A DNA stretch of 64,000 bases. Origin: Fennellomyces sp. T-0311. Taxonomy: Eukaryota; Mucoromycota; Mucoromycetes; Mucorales; Lichtheimiaceae. The stretch is from the NCBI GenBank assembly GCA_025266875.1, contig JALLLT010000044.1, forward strand, positions 1-64,000, read 5' to 3'. Position numbers and translations under genes: made by a program. Below, in pieces: positions 42,018-53,470 of the stretch. Each line of letters starts with the position of its first letter. The first letter of the stretch is position 1. The notes under the pieces are model-generated. The model was not told the origin of the DNA. It searched no databases and saw only the letters and a program-made list of their open reading frames with translations.

Positions 42018-43885
42018 AAGACCGGCCGGAAAAAATGTATACAAAATTTTGGGTGCAAAAAGTGCTCATTAATAGAACTTCCTCGTGATGTCATTTTTTT
42101 ACGTTAAGACCGCGATTTTCGTGTTCCTGACACGTCTCGCTTTCGTTTGACCTACATTTCATCGCATACAATGGCATCACCTGAATTAAAACGCACTCAA
42201 GCGCGCATTACAAAAAACGAATGGACTTCATTTATTATCGCTCATCGATACATAAGTGAGCACAGAAGACTCGGAAACTTCAATATCGACGACTCCCCGC
42301 GCAAGGTGTTGCAGGACCTCTTTGGCATTGGGGACACAACGGCGGGACGAATCATTACCCTTTCTAATGACCTGAATTTGCCAAATGAAAGTAAGAAGCT
42401 AGGTCGCCCAAGGAAGGTACTCTCGGATGAGTATGTCAATGAAATTCGAAATTTCACTGTGGAATGCATCAAGACCGGTCAGCCAGCCACAGCAAAACGT
42501 ATCCGCACGCACCTCGAGAACCAAGGATTTGATGTGCCATCTCTCTCGGTTATGAAAGAGGATTTGAAGCTTGCTGGACTTCATTATGGGATGGGAAAAC
42601 GGCAAAATATTCTTCATGACAGCGAAGCCATCGTCAATTACAGAAAGACATATCTGGAAAGACGCTTGAGCAATCTGAATCGTAATGAGCTGCCTATCCA
42701 ACTGGAGGTGTTTCTTGATGAGTCATACTGTCACTTAGACCATCACGCCAGACGGACGTACTATGTCCCAGACACTGTCGTCAACCAAACTGGGCGTAAG
42801 CCGATGTTGGTAATGTTTGGTGCCTTTGCAGTTTATAAGGAGAACAATTGTCTCAGGGCTGAGCTAGTTGAAGAAAATACAATCATCTGGCCAGTCAAAG
42901 GCAAAGCCCATGTTCAAGAAGAAGAGAATGTCGGTATGAAGCGCAAGCGTGGACGTCCCCCAACAAAAAATACTGCACAAGCATTTGCCGATCTGCCACG
43001 ATGTGTAAAGGATGCCAATATCGCTTCAGATTACCATGATTACCACGGTAACTTCAATGCAAGTTTGTTCGAAAAGCTCTTTGAAAGACTTTGTGAAAAA
43101 CTTAGCGAACGGTTCCCTTCTGGATGCATCATCCATATGGATGGTGCGAAGTATCATTTCCGCAAAGTCGACCCACTTCCCAACAGCAACGCTCGTGTCC
43201 AGGATATCCGCGACTGGTTTTCACAAAGCCAATACACAGTGCCTCCTTCGCTAAAGCCTGGAAAACTTCCTTCCAAGAGGGTTCTTCTTGAACGCCTCAA
43301 GGAAATACGAAGTGAGCACCCTGTTGCCTATGCTGTGCATGAGATTGCCAGCAAATATGGTCATACAGTTATGAAAACGCCTCCGTATCATTGTGAACTG
43401 CAGCCGATTGAAGGCCTGTGGGGCATTGTCAAACAGCAGATTGCATACAACCCAGAGCCAGCAAATGCTACTGAGGTTCAATTTGCACATCGACTGTACC
43501 GCCTGTTTGCTGCAGTGCATTCGAATGACCTCTTATCTTTGTGGAGAAAGACGGTCATTCAATGCAAATATTATCATGATGAGCATCAGCGAAACGCTGT
43601 CCATTCTGTGGCAGTTGTTGAAGAAGATGGTAGCTCTCTTGAAACTGAAAATTAATGCAAGAAGGTTGGTACTCAATCTCCGAAAAATTTCTTGAAAAAA
43701 AAAACTGATCAATTTTATTTTACTAGCCACCAAACATGCATAACAGGACAAATAGTATTAAAAACCAAATGATAAAATCATCTTACTGCGTGGCTATCAA
43801 ATCTTTTTTGTTTCATGTAAAATGGCTGTGATTCCATGAAGATATAAGCAATCAAACTTTGTATACATTTTTTCTGGCCGGACGT
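42018..43885 (+). mobile_element. Tc1/mariner-superfamily transposon with long D-E spacing, copy 2
   Basis: The TIRs are AAGACCGGCCGGAAAAAATG at 42018 and an inverse ending at 43885 (about 26 of 28 bp), with TA at 42016-42017 and 43886-43887. The element is 1868 bp and holds one intact gene. Its TIR sequence differs from copy 1 at 18350 although the transposases are clearly related, so these are two families, not two copies of one. Confidence 0.92.
42171..43655 (+). CDS. DDE_3-type transposase, about 494 aa, intact
   Basis: ATG 42171 is chosen because it aligns with the start of the paralogue at 19972 (both begin with a short Ser-rich stretch before the RTQ/RSQ block). HTH-like segments end in GRPRK. 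Catalytic residues: D in VFLDESYCH, D in IHMDGAKYH and E in CELQPIEGLWG, with 89 residues between the last two by my count. DYHDYHGNFN and RGRPPTKNTAQ are also shared. There is no intron and no stop. By family it performs cut-and-paste at TA. Confidence 0.88.
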   Translation: MASPELKRTQARITKNEWTSFIIAHRYISEHRRLGNFNIDDSPRKVLQDLFGIGDTTAGRIITLSNDLNLPNESKKLGRPRKVLSDEYVNEIRNFTVECIKTGQPATAKRIRTHLENQGFDVPSLSVMKEDLKLAGLHYGMGKRQNILHDSEAIVNYRKTYLERRLSNLNRNELPIQLEVFLDESYCHLDHHARRTYYVPDTVVNQTGRKPMLVMFGAFAVYKENNCLRAELVEENTIIWPVKGKAHVQEEENVGMKRKRGRPPTKNTAQAFADLPRCVKDANIASDYHDYHGNFNASLFEKLFERLCEKLSERFPSGCIIHMDGAKYHFRKVDPLPNSNARVQDIRDWFSQSQYTVPPSLKPGKLPSKRVLLERLKEIRSEHPVAYAVHEIASKYGHTVMKTPPYHCELQPIEGLWGIVKQQIAYNPEPANATEVQFAHRLYRLFAAVHSNDLLSLWRKTVIQCKYYHDEHQRNAVHSVAVVEEDGSSLETEN

Positions 43886-44125
43886 TAATTCAATAAATTC
43901 AATGAATAATGACAGAGTGAATGAGATGTTTCAGTCATTACATTGGTCATTTCAAGATGGTTCGACCATGCTTCCCCTCAAATGCATAAAAAGTATAAGG
44001 ATACCCAGCCAGTAAAATTGCTCAGGACTTCGGAAGTAAATATGCACATATTAACCCTGGCTCAGGATTTTACGCTGCCATAATCACCCTAAATTTTGAA
44101 GACCTGCTGGACGTGGCGAGACTCA
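43886..44125. other. Intergenic, no feature
   Basis: AT-rich sequence without a recognisable frame. The 11-bp GTGGCGAGACT at about 44115 is inverted relative to the second copy of the following repeat (near 57140). Confidence 0.4.
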
Positions 44126-44322
44126 CCTCATGCGACTGAATTTTTGACCTCATTTACACACCGCAAGGCCTTTAGTGCAACAGGGGTACTGCTTAAAAGC
44201 TACCCTCTTTCCTTCGCTCCCCCAATTTCTACTACACACGCCCCCCCCCACCCCTATTTTATTACACTGCAACCTTCACAGCATTTGTTGTCACGTATCG
44301 TCGCGTAAATAATACCAACACT
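44126..44322 (+). repeat. Dispersed repeat, promoter region of unknown gene (copy 1)
   Basis: This stretch is nearly identical to the reverse complement of 56970-57142 and includes a C-rich run and TTTTATTACACTGCAACC. It lies directly upstream of the gene at 44323, so it is a promoter/5' UTR shared by two copies of that gene. Confidence 0.8.
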
Positions 44323-45627
44323 ATGGACTCTACTTCGCACAGAAATATCCCAAACCTACCTAAAGCAACCAGAAGAAGCAGCAAGTGGAATGTCTTTGTA
44401 TATCTCGCTTTCAATGGCACAGATGAGGAGCAGCGATGTCAGTTACAATGGTGGTTGCACGCTTTAACTAACAAATCTCTGTATGTAGATTGGGGCTCTT
44501 TGATCAACGTGTCGAGACCAGTTGCAGGTGCTACAGACAGCAAGGTTCAACAGGCTTACAGAAGTCTCAGTGAAGAACAGCAGGATCTTTTGCAGCAGAA
44601 GACAGACCAAATAAACAGTGAGAGAGAACGGGTGCCAAACAACCCAGAAGAGAGAAGAACGTTGGCAGACGCCTGGCGAAAATGATTGAATCAAACGTCA
44701 TCATAATGAGCATCATGGTTGAATACGACGCTTGTCTGTTGGTGTCTTCTCGTCGACAGGATAACTGGGATGCAGAAGCAGTTGTGAGCTCTACTGGTAT
44801 AGTTATGGTGTACCTTAAAGTGTAGTACCATGAATAGACTTTAAAGCAGAACAATTACATTATAGAGTCTGCAAATTATGCGTTATCTAAAATGGGAGAA
44901 ATCACAGCATTTAGTGGATTCTGCAAAGGTAAGGTACAATTCAGAGCTAATGACGACGCAGCGCGATGACTGAATTATAATGTATAGAGTATGAAGAAGG
45001 AGGTAAGCATTGGTGTATCAATGAATCTAACAAAAGTCAAAATAAACTATTGAAACACATGCATATTTATTTCAAATGAAAGTGATCGAGGCTGGAAAAC
45101 AGAGTAGAAAAGAATCGGCATTGAAACGGAAGGAGCATCGTACCAGACATGATATAGCCGAATACTTCAAAATGGAGCTCTGTGAGTTTATAGTAGACAG
45201 TCGGCTTTTTTTCAGTTGAGTACTTACTGACCATATGAACTTATTTCTTATAGCTGGTCTACTCAATAAGCCTCCTATGGCTAAATTCGGTTGGGGTGGC
45301 TTCAAGCGAACATATATCCAAGATGATCTAGGAGAGAAAAAGTACATCTATCGCAATGAACGGATGGGTGTAGATCTTGTGGGCTTCGACTACAAGATGG
45401 ATGTAGCAATGAAGCTAGAAGACTTCAAAGTGCACAATCCCAAAGCATATAAGCAGTTGCATGGCGCGGTTATAGAGAGCATCGATATTGCCGAACCTCA
45501 ACAGAAAAAAGTAAAGCTTATACACAGCGAAGGTCTGTATGTAACAAAGGAAACTATTGAGTTCTTGAAATTAATACACATGTATTTTAGGGGTCGATGT
45601 TACGAACTTGACAACGCAACAAACTGA
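44323..45627 (+). CDS. Hypothetical multi-exon TE-associated protein
   Basis: It starts at ATG 44323 (MDSTSHRNIPNLPKATRRS). The first exon ends in a Glu/Gln-rich helix (SLSEEQQDLLQQKTDQINSE) and RRTLADAWRK, reminiscent of an HMG-box but not certain. Coding then seems to continue one base out of phase (MIESNVIIMSIMVEY, to 44824), through small exons near 44850-44935 and 45070-45180, to 45253-45627 (PPMAKFGWGGFKRTYIQDD, DLVGFDYKMDVAMKLEDF). Introns with GTAAG/TATAG and similar ends are plausible. I do not recognise the family. A truncated second copy at 53286-53430 shows it is repeated, so it probably belongs to a mobile element. Confidence 0.45.
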
Positions 45628-45867
45628 TGTACAAGCCGAACAGAAATAAATTGAGTAAAACGCATTCACAGTTTGATAATTTCACTTACTATGCTTTATG
45701 TATATCAAAACTAAGTTTTAGACTATCCTTCGCTACATAGTATCATAAATAAGTGGATCTAGGGCATTACCTACCTACTCAAATAGAAACGAATATTACA
45801 TGAGGATTACACGAGGATCTATCCTTATTAACGAATACAATAACGTGACTATATGCTGAAATATATT

Positions 45868-46725
45868 AGGGGGTTTCAGAGTTGAAAATGGGGTTGCATA
45901 TGCAAAGCATAAAATTTTTGACATAAAATCTGATTGGCTGAAAGTTTATGCAAACTTTTTGCATATGCAAAATTTTTTATGTCACCTGGAAAATGACATA
46001 AAAAATTTTTTGCATATGCAAAAGTTGACATAAAGTCAATGGTATCACAAGCGGACATTTCGTACTACCGAGTGGACAAACTGAGAATGACTCATCCAAT
46101 ATAATACAAGCGGTAATGGGATATCACAGGTGGAAGTCAGAGGTGACTCAGGGTCAGTGTGGTCATCGAGCCAACAGGATCGTAGAGCGCAAAGTGGATC
46201 ATGCTGATGGAAAAATCTGGCCCAATGAAGAAGGCATGACTCATGATATATTGAACTGACATTGCGTTGCTGAGTCCTCACATAGAATAGAAGCGAGTGA
46301 CTCAGGATTGTCATCGCGTTGCAGCCAACAGAATCTGTGAACAACTGAGAGTAACATAGGCTTTGAAAATAAGATGTGATAACCTTTTACACAGCTATAT
46401 AAATGACAAATAATTTGTGTGCTTGCTTCATACAGTTGTGACATATCCTTCTATCATTGCTTCACTTGAAACGCGAGTTATTAAAAGAACGTGTAAATAA
46501 GCTGCCCATGCCTTCTACACAATAAACTGTTTCTGAAGAAGAAGAAAAAAGTTTGTGTAATCATTTTGTAAACAGCGCTTTTTTTTATGTCTAGTTTATA
46601 GCAAGTTTATGCATGGGGGTTTCAGAGTTGAAAAAATGACATAAAATCTTATTGGCCATCGGGAAATGAATAGTTTATGTAAATTTTTTGCATATGCAAC
46701 CAGATTTTCAACTCTGAAACCCCCT
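45868..46725 (+). mobile_element. Internally deleted Harbinger element (MITE-like), 858 bp, TSD ATT
   Basis: The termini AGGGGGTTTCAGAGTTGAAA and its inverse match the Harbinger terminus at 6430; ATT flanks both ends (45865-45867, 46726-46728). The right 258 bp (46468-46725) are nearly identical to 6150-6430, including the last codons and stop of the nuclease gene. The left part retains a promoter-like region with TATATAAATG at about 46395. The gene body was therefore deleted between the 5' UTR and the last codons. Five TTGCATATGCAA palindromes lie near the ends of this and the full-length copy together. Confidence 0.9.
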
Positions 46726-47920
46726 ATTGTGATAGTAATATACTTTAAATATTTTTCGATACAATCCATTGTATCATTCCTTTCACCGCTTATTTTCATC
46801 TTATAATTCTTTTACTATGGCACCATCAAAAAGACGAGGTATCAAGCATCGCCCGAAAAGAAATGAGCTTCGTCATCAGCCTCCTAGTTTGGAGCAACCT
46901 CAACCGCAAGAGCAACAGCAACAGCAACAGCAACAACAAGCGAACGGTGAGCTGCAAGTAGGTGACAGTGCTGTTATTCCCCAAGCTAGGACACTCTTGT
47001 CAAGTGCTGAAGATGGTAGCCGCTCCCCATTAAGAAAGTGGGCGCGTCTCGACGAGACAGTTGATCACGGTAAAGCTAATGAACTTTGTCAAACTTCATT
47101 TTCTAATTTCTAAATATCATGCATTTCACAAACGTAATCAAATCTTAAGTTATTTGGGGTTATCAAGAAGATATCAGTGATAATATTACCGAATGTCAGG
47201 GTGGTATGGCCACTACAAACGGTAATTAGCTTCATCAATATAACTAGATGTCAGTAGAGTAAGCCACTGAAACTTGATACTAATGCAAAAAAAGCACTAG
47301 TATTAGTCCCTACAGGGCCATCTAGAGAAATTGAAAATGATGGAAGGAATATAGAAGCAGACGCCACAATCGACTACAAATTTCGACGGCAATATGGTTC
47401 TCGTCATCATGATTTAACCAGCAAGCCACAAGAAGATGAGTACCGTAGAAAAGTCAACAAGATGCTGAAAAACTGGGAAGACATACTACCATCATTGCAA
47501 AAAACGTATATCGAGTGCTTTGTCAATGGCGGACCTGAGTTTGGTGATTGCAAACCTGCGGAGGTCACAGATGGATGTTGCTGCGATAACCAAAGCAGTA
47601 AGCCAAAGGAAGTAATTTGTGTATATCTGACATGTGAGTTGTCGTATCTGTGTTGTGCGTTAGGTGATCACTTTTACCTGATTAATAACGGAAGGCATAA
47701 AACGAATTACGTTTTGCAAGTGCCGTCGCGAGCCTTTGGCTCTATTACGTAGCCATCTTTTTCCTTCTACGCCTGTTGAACCCAATATCGCGTTTCATTT
47801 GTCACTTTTGGAGTTCTATTCCGAACTACGCGGTGAAGGACATCTATCGGTTCATGCGTTCACCAATGTTATAACTAAGTTACATAAGTTTCAGGTCAGT
47901 ACAATGATACCCACTTACTA

Positions 47921-50216
47921 CAGTGGCCGCTTGATATAACGATACTCTATATAACGATATTTCGATATAACGATACAATTCTCAATTCCTCAGCGCGGGG
48001 AGCAGTAAAATATCGTTAATTTTGATATACCGATATCCGATACTCCTGATCCCAGATATCGTTATATCGAGCGAACCAATGATAGACTTTTATTTCTAGA
48101 AATAGGAAAGAATACTGGTTTGGTGTGTGGTATTGCGCTCTTCTGACTCTAATTTCTGAATCTTTCTACGAAGAAGTCGGATGATATCTACATCTATCTC
48201 ATCCTCAACCACGACCATGTCCAGGAATTCCTTTATGTAGCGCTTTCGTTCCACTCTGGTATAAACTGGAGTTTTCTCAGCGCCATCGCCATCCTCATGT
48301 CTTTGTCTCTGTGCAACTGCATCTGAGTCCTCACCTATCTTACACGTTAGCAACTGATCAGGATTAAAACTTACCCTTCTTCTGGATGCAACGTACCAAG
48401 TTCACGATCAATCAGCACATCATTGACCATTTCGTTGAGTGGTATAGTCGCATGGATGTCCTGAGACTCCCCATCCGGAATAAGGTCTAGCTCTTCCACT
48501 CCGCAAGAGTCACTGTGAACTGTCAGAATCGCTTCGTCAAGTTCATCTGACATAATTTTATCTGCGAGTGCAGCTGCTGAGTTAATTCTGGACTCATCTG
48601 CTGCGTCAGCGTCTAATAAGCCAGATTTGTTCCAGCAATTCTGGATGGTTTCCGGAGTAACCGAGTCCCAGGCATGGCTTGCCCAATTCATAGCTGTCAA
48701 CTGATCTACATCATACAGGTTGGCAAATTGGCCTTTTCTGAACCTGATGCCTGCCTAACGGTACTGGATTGCTCTAATATTTATATATTAGTTATATCAA
48801 TCTCTAGTACATATTACAATATATTATCATTTCAAACTCATATTATCACTAACCTATATTGCTTTTTGAAGCTTGCAATGATGCCTTGACCCAGAGGCTG
48901 AATCTTTGATGTCGTGTTTGGTGGAAGCATCATGACCTCAATGTTGTTTAGTTTCGGGATCTTGTGGCTTGACGCATTATCGAGTAGGAGAAGGACCTTT
49001 TTTTGTAAGTTTCCCACAACAATGTCCAAGCGTCGGATCATTAGAGCAAATAGCTCTGCTGTCATCCATGCTTTCGAGTTGTTCCAGTACCAATGGAGCT
49101 TGGCCTCATCTAAAAGTATTTAAGGCTCATATTAGCAAAGCATTATAGTTATATACACATCACATTTATGTAACTTACGAGGTCTTTGCTTAAAGCAGCG
49201 AGGTTGTTTTGCATGGCCAATGAAGAAGATCTTGTGCTTATGTGAGCCGTCAGCGTTACACGTCAGTGCAATAGTGATACGCGACTTGTCATCCTTCAAG
49301 CCAGCAAGTGGTTGCTTTGAAATTGTTCTGCGTGGAACTTGCGCGTAGAACAAAGCTGTTTCATCAAAGTTATAGACATTTGATGGTCCATATTCTTTGA
49401 TTTTGGCTTTGATTTCCGAGATACGCTCCTGAACATCGCTGCTTGTCAGATCGGCTGATCCAGCTCCACCATGCATAACCTGGGACTTGTACCCGAAACA
49501 CTTCTCAATCCAGTGAGCCATCCATCTGAAAACTGGAAATCTTGGATATTCATCTGTTTTGCAATCGATTTGGCTTGAACAGTTATTGCTTCCCAGTTTA
49601 GAGGCATTTGGAGCCTTTCCATTTCATCGACGTATCGGGCAAGCACCTTCTCCATATCGGGCTGCGCACAAGGCTTGCTTCTTTTGCCATCGAGCTGCTC
49701 ATCGGTCATAGCCAAGTACTCTCCATATCTCTGATAGTTTCAGAAATGGTGGACTGCTTCGGAACAAAGTCGAGTTGCCACTTCTCTTGTGCCCATAAAG
49801 CAAGCTCCTTTTGCGTCCACTTTGTCTGCTTATACTTGTAAATAAGCGCCAGTTTTTGCCGTTTTGTAACGGATTTGCGCTTCTTAGCCTCCGGGACAGA
49901 TTCACCTCCATTGATGATTCGCTTGGAGCCAGAAGCAATTTTATCGGCAGTAATAAGACGGGAAGACATTTCAAAGTAAATTGATGAAGGAGTACACAAA
50001 AGCGTAATGCTAGTTTATAAATTAAGCAAAGCTATAAACTTTTCACTGGATTCTAGAGCTTTCTTTACACTTCTTTTCAGTGGAGATAATGAATAAGCTT
50101 TGGATAAGGGTTTAACCGTATACCTCCTCTCGGAGTCCCAATTCGATATAACGATAATTCGATATAACGATATAATTTGGGTTGCACCGGCATATCGTTA
50201 TATAAAGCGGCCACTG
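47921..50216 (-). mobile_element. pogo-type transposon J (TIR family of B), 2296 bp
   Basis: The TIRs are CAGTGGCCGCTTGATATAAC at 47921 and the inverse ending at 50216, with TA at 47919-47920 and 50217-50218. GATATAACGATA motifs repeat inside both ends. The element lies in an intron of the KDZ gene, in opposite orientation. Its gene is on the minus strand. Confidence 0.93.
48096..49969 (-). pseudogene. pogo transposase J, frameshifted, third catalytic residue changed
   Basis: It starts at ATG 49969 (MSSRLITADKIASG). A 1-nt deletion near 49710 breaks the frame between RDMES and YLAMTDEQ, and another near 49520 breaks it before EKCFGYKS. The first catalytic Asp is kept (VYNFDETALFYAQ) and so is the second (LLLLDNASSH), but the third motif reads KIQPLGQGII, Gly in place of Asp. 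An intron near 49077-49150 is shared with element B, and further exons encode ASHAWDSVTPETIQ and an acidic tail to 48096. The copy should be inactive. Confidence 0.85.
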
Positions 50217-52903
50217 TATCACCATCAAGTTGACATTTAACACTTTCTTTTGCTACGTACACTTTATTAAATGTTATTGATATGCATCATATACTTACAT
50301 ATGTAGAACACCGAAGCTTTGCAAAAAGCACTTGGAAACGTCTTCTTTATGTATTATCGCGTAACTGGAAGTACAGAATCCGGGATTCTTGGTCAGTTGT
50401 CGGATAGTGCAATCGGCTGTCCAGCATGTCCGTCAAAAGAAGACGAGGTAGTGTATCTTGAAAAGTCGTAACCACATATTACCATGTAGTAAATTGCACG
50501 CTAATACGCATAAATTTCAAAAAGGACAATATGTTCATCGTTATGGATGGAAACTTCCAGCTTCGTCGCCGGAAGCGAAAAGAAAATGACACAGAGAAAC
50601 CAACACCAATGAGGTTCTTCGCTGCTGACGAGTATCAAAAAGACTTCAACAGCGAAGCTGTCGAAGCCATTTTGAGATCAGAACCATCGGACTGCACAAG
50701 TGACTTTGATGCAGCATCGAAAGCAATTACATCGCGCACTCAAAATGCATATCATGAAACGGGAGTATTTGGAAGTGCATGTAGACATGATATCCCATTG
50801 GAGTTTACTAATATTTTTATCTCTGGAGAAAAGTGGGTGCTTTTTATGTTATAAATACAGATAACTACAATACTTTATATATAACTAACAATTTTTCGAT
50901 GAAGATTTATGTACCCCTTGGCAGTCGTTAAAGCACTTACTGAAAAGTATGGTTATCGAATTAATATTATGTATGATATTGCATGTCGATTTCGAAAACT
51001 GTTAGAGGTAGTTCTTACACACCGCATTTACATGTTATAACGTGTGATAACTCACAAAACGTCATACATATTTTGTTTAGACGACTTTTCTGGAGATAAA
51101 GGACAATGGGTGTAATATGGCTATAGGAATCTTTCATGCGTACGCGCACACCATGAAATGTCAAGTCAAATACAACCCTCGCTATGTTGAAGGCTATAGT
51201 TTGACAGATGGAGAAAGTATGGAAAGAATCTGGTCGTAGTTGGGAGGCTTTGTCCCCATGATTAGACAGATGAATCCTGAACGGCGCGTCCTCACCATCT
51301 GCCACGGTCTGAAGCATTTGAAATCGAAACAAATTGCAAACCTCCGTAAGATCAAATAGCTGCGAAAAGAATTTATGCTGGCAAGATCGTGTACTGATCC
51401 ATTACTGGGTTTACTTAGTAACAATACTCAGATTGCAAAGAAAAAGGGCTACAGCAATGGAGCTTGAGGCTGAAGCATTTATTACTAGCTATAACCAAAG
51501 GTTAACAGATAGTGTATTGCATTGCGAATGGACTCAGTTCTATAATGAGGTTACTGGTGCCAGCAGCTCCCCAAATGGTAACAGAGATACTGCCATCAAT
51601 GCTGCCACCATTACCGCTCGTAAAGTCCAGTATGCTTGGGCTCTACATGACTTCTATGAAGCTGAAAGGTTTGGCTTATATAAATTATTAACTTACTCAA
51701 AGCTAAATCATCAATTCTTTTTATCATGGTAGCTCCTCTACGGGACCTTCAGAGTCTCTGAGAAAAAGTGTTGACCGTCTTGAGAGAGCTCTCAGAAGAG
51801 ATGGAATATTACAGCAGCGTTGGGAAAGAGACGACGACGAGTATAAAGTGGCTGTTCGACAAGGATGGAAACGCGAGCAGGAAGCAGCGAAGTCGCAGCT
51901 TAAGTTACTTATCATAGGAAGAACAATGTTGAAGTATCAGTTATTTCGTGTGACGCAGCTCAGTAAGTAACAAACGTGCTCAATAGCGTCAATGATGGTA
52001 CTGATGGCATGAAAGGACATAAAACCAGCGTACGTTCGAGTCAAGCAATCCAAAACGTAAAGGAGACGGAAGAGCCTCTTCGAAAACGCTACAACACAGC
52101 TTGTGAAAAGCTAGAAAAGCCAGAACTGAACGCCCCTAGTTACGACACTATTTGTGATCTCAAGCACAGCTTTTGGAGCATCGCAACACATGGAGTCGAT
52201 TTTCATGTACTAGAATAGTATATGATAAAACTTCGGGTAAAAGAGGAACTTGATTTGTTGACGGTATGCCTTATTGTTTCAAAGCTATTGGATAGATTTA
52301 ACTTACTATTTCATTACTGGCGATCGTAATATTTCTAGAAAGAAGAAAAGCGCTTAAAGGATTATCCAGAACATAGGTGTGAGTTCTTGCAGAACGCTGT
52401 AAACGATGTATATCAATACAGCGAAGGCCACAAAGTGCTTTTATGTCAGTACTTTTTGGACGCAGAAGCCTTCTATCTTAATGTACATGGCAGACCATGG
52501 CTACGCGCTCCCGTTTTATTCGTACCAAACGCTTGCAAAATGCCATACGGCATTGCAGCGGATCTGCCAAATACCGGTGCTGAAGGCAGCAACATCGTGT
52601 CGATAGGAGAAGACGAAGGTGAAGCAGTGGATGATGGTGAACCAGAGCAAGGTGTGGCGGTTATAATTCCTGGCACTGCTGGTGTTGAAGAAGAGTATTG
52701 CAGGTTCGAGAATGGGGAGGTACCTGTTGGTAGTGAGGAAGAGCAGAACATATTTTAAGCATTAAACCTATGTCTACCTACTTTATCTATGCCTTTTTCC
52801 CTAAATTATGACTATGTGACCCATCACTTCCTTAAACCTGTTCTTTATATAGCTCCGTTGAATTGTTCATAGTGTATCTACATATTCTGCTAGTTTATTT
52901 GTA

Positions 52904-53273
52904 TGTGATATTCTCAAATAAGATCAGACGTGAAAGTGCGAGACCGAATTAAAGATGTTTTTATTGATGACAAACTACTCAGATATTTATATTGTTGAAG
53001 CGGTCAGGATGAACGCTTCTTGGTGATGTTCCGAATCCATGTTTAGGCGGCGATATAGGACGAGCGTCCTGTTAAGTAACTTATCCATGTTTCGGGTAAA
53101 CTCGATGAGTCCTTTGATGTCCTAATCTAGATCAAAGTAGTTTTGGACAGATGTTGGCAGAAACTGGACCAATGGATGACGTACGGTTGGTGCCGTCGAA
53201 AGAACGAATAGAATGGATATGTCTGAGACTGAAACAAGAAGGCATTCTCTGTGGGAAGGTGTAGGATACGACA
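52904..53273 (+). repeat. Solo LTR, 370 bp, second copy
   Basis: It is nearly identical over its full length to 21092-21461 and has the same start (TGTGATATTCTC) and end (GGATACGACA). The flanks are TTGTA (52899-52903) and TCGTA (53274-53278), a 5-bp duplication with one mismatch of transition type. Confidence 0.88.
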
Positions 53274-53285
53274 TCGTATGTAATT

Positions 53286-53430
53286 TTTCATTATGCAACC
53301 ACCATTGTAACTGACATCACTGCTCCTCATCTGTGCCATTGAAAGCGAGATGTACAAAGACATTCCACTTGCTGCTTCTTCTGGTTGCTTTAGGTAGGTT
53401 TGAGATATTTCTGTGCGAAGTAGAGTCCAT
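53286..53430 (-). pseudogene. 5' fragment of the gene at 44323 (copy 2)
   Basis: On the minus strand the first codons (MDSTSHRNISNLPKATRRS) match 44323 closely. CGA has become TGA at codon 38, and homology stops at 53286, next to the solo LTR. Its promoter region continues at 53431-53458 and, beyond the MULE insertion, at 56970-57142. Confidence 0.85.
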
Positions 53431-53470
53431 AGTGTTGGTATTATTTACACGACGATATGTGACAACAAAT

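Larger units (their letters stand above)
46819..52758 (+). pseudogene. KDZ-type transposase (Kyakuja-Dileera-Zisupton), split by a pogo element
   Basis: Exons start at ATG 46819 (basic N-terminus and a Gln run). Further exons at about 47165-47220, 47310-47635 and 47660-47894 contain YLINNGRHK, LLRSHLFPSTPVEP and the FTNVITKLHKF block typical of the family. A pogo element occupies the next intron. Coding resumes at about 50310 (ALGNVFFMYYRVTGS, GCPACPSKEDE). The core is VMDGNFQLRRRK (first D), GVFGSACRHDIPL, INIMYDIACRFRKLLE (second D) and SLTDGESMERIWS (E). TAG codons at 51237 and 51357 interrupt the core. C-terminal helical exons run to 52758 and end in an acidic tail. By family it is a DDE transposase related to CMC/hAT lineages. 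Confidence 0.82.

Noticed and set aside
42147..42170. Upstream start of the second long-spacing transposase
   Set aside because: The extra eight residues have no ATG at 42147 and no counterpart in the paralogue at 19972; ATG 42171 aligns better.
47940..48080. Separate palindromic repeat of GATATAACGATA
   Set aside because: It is the subterminal part of pogo J and has an inverse counterpart at 50140-50216.
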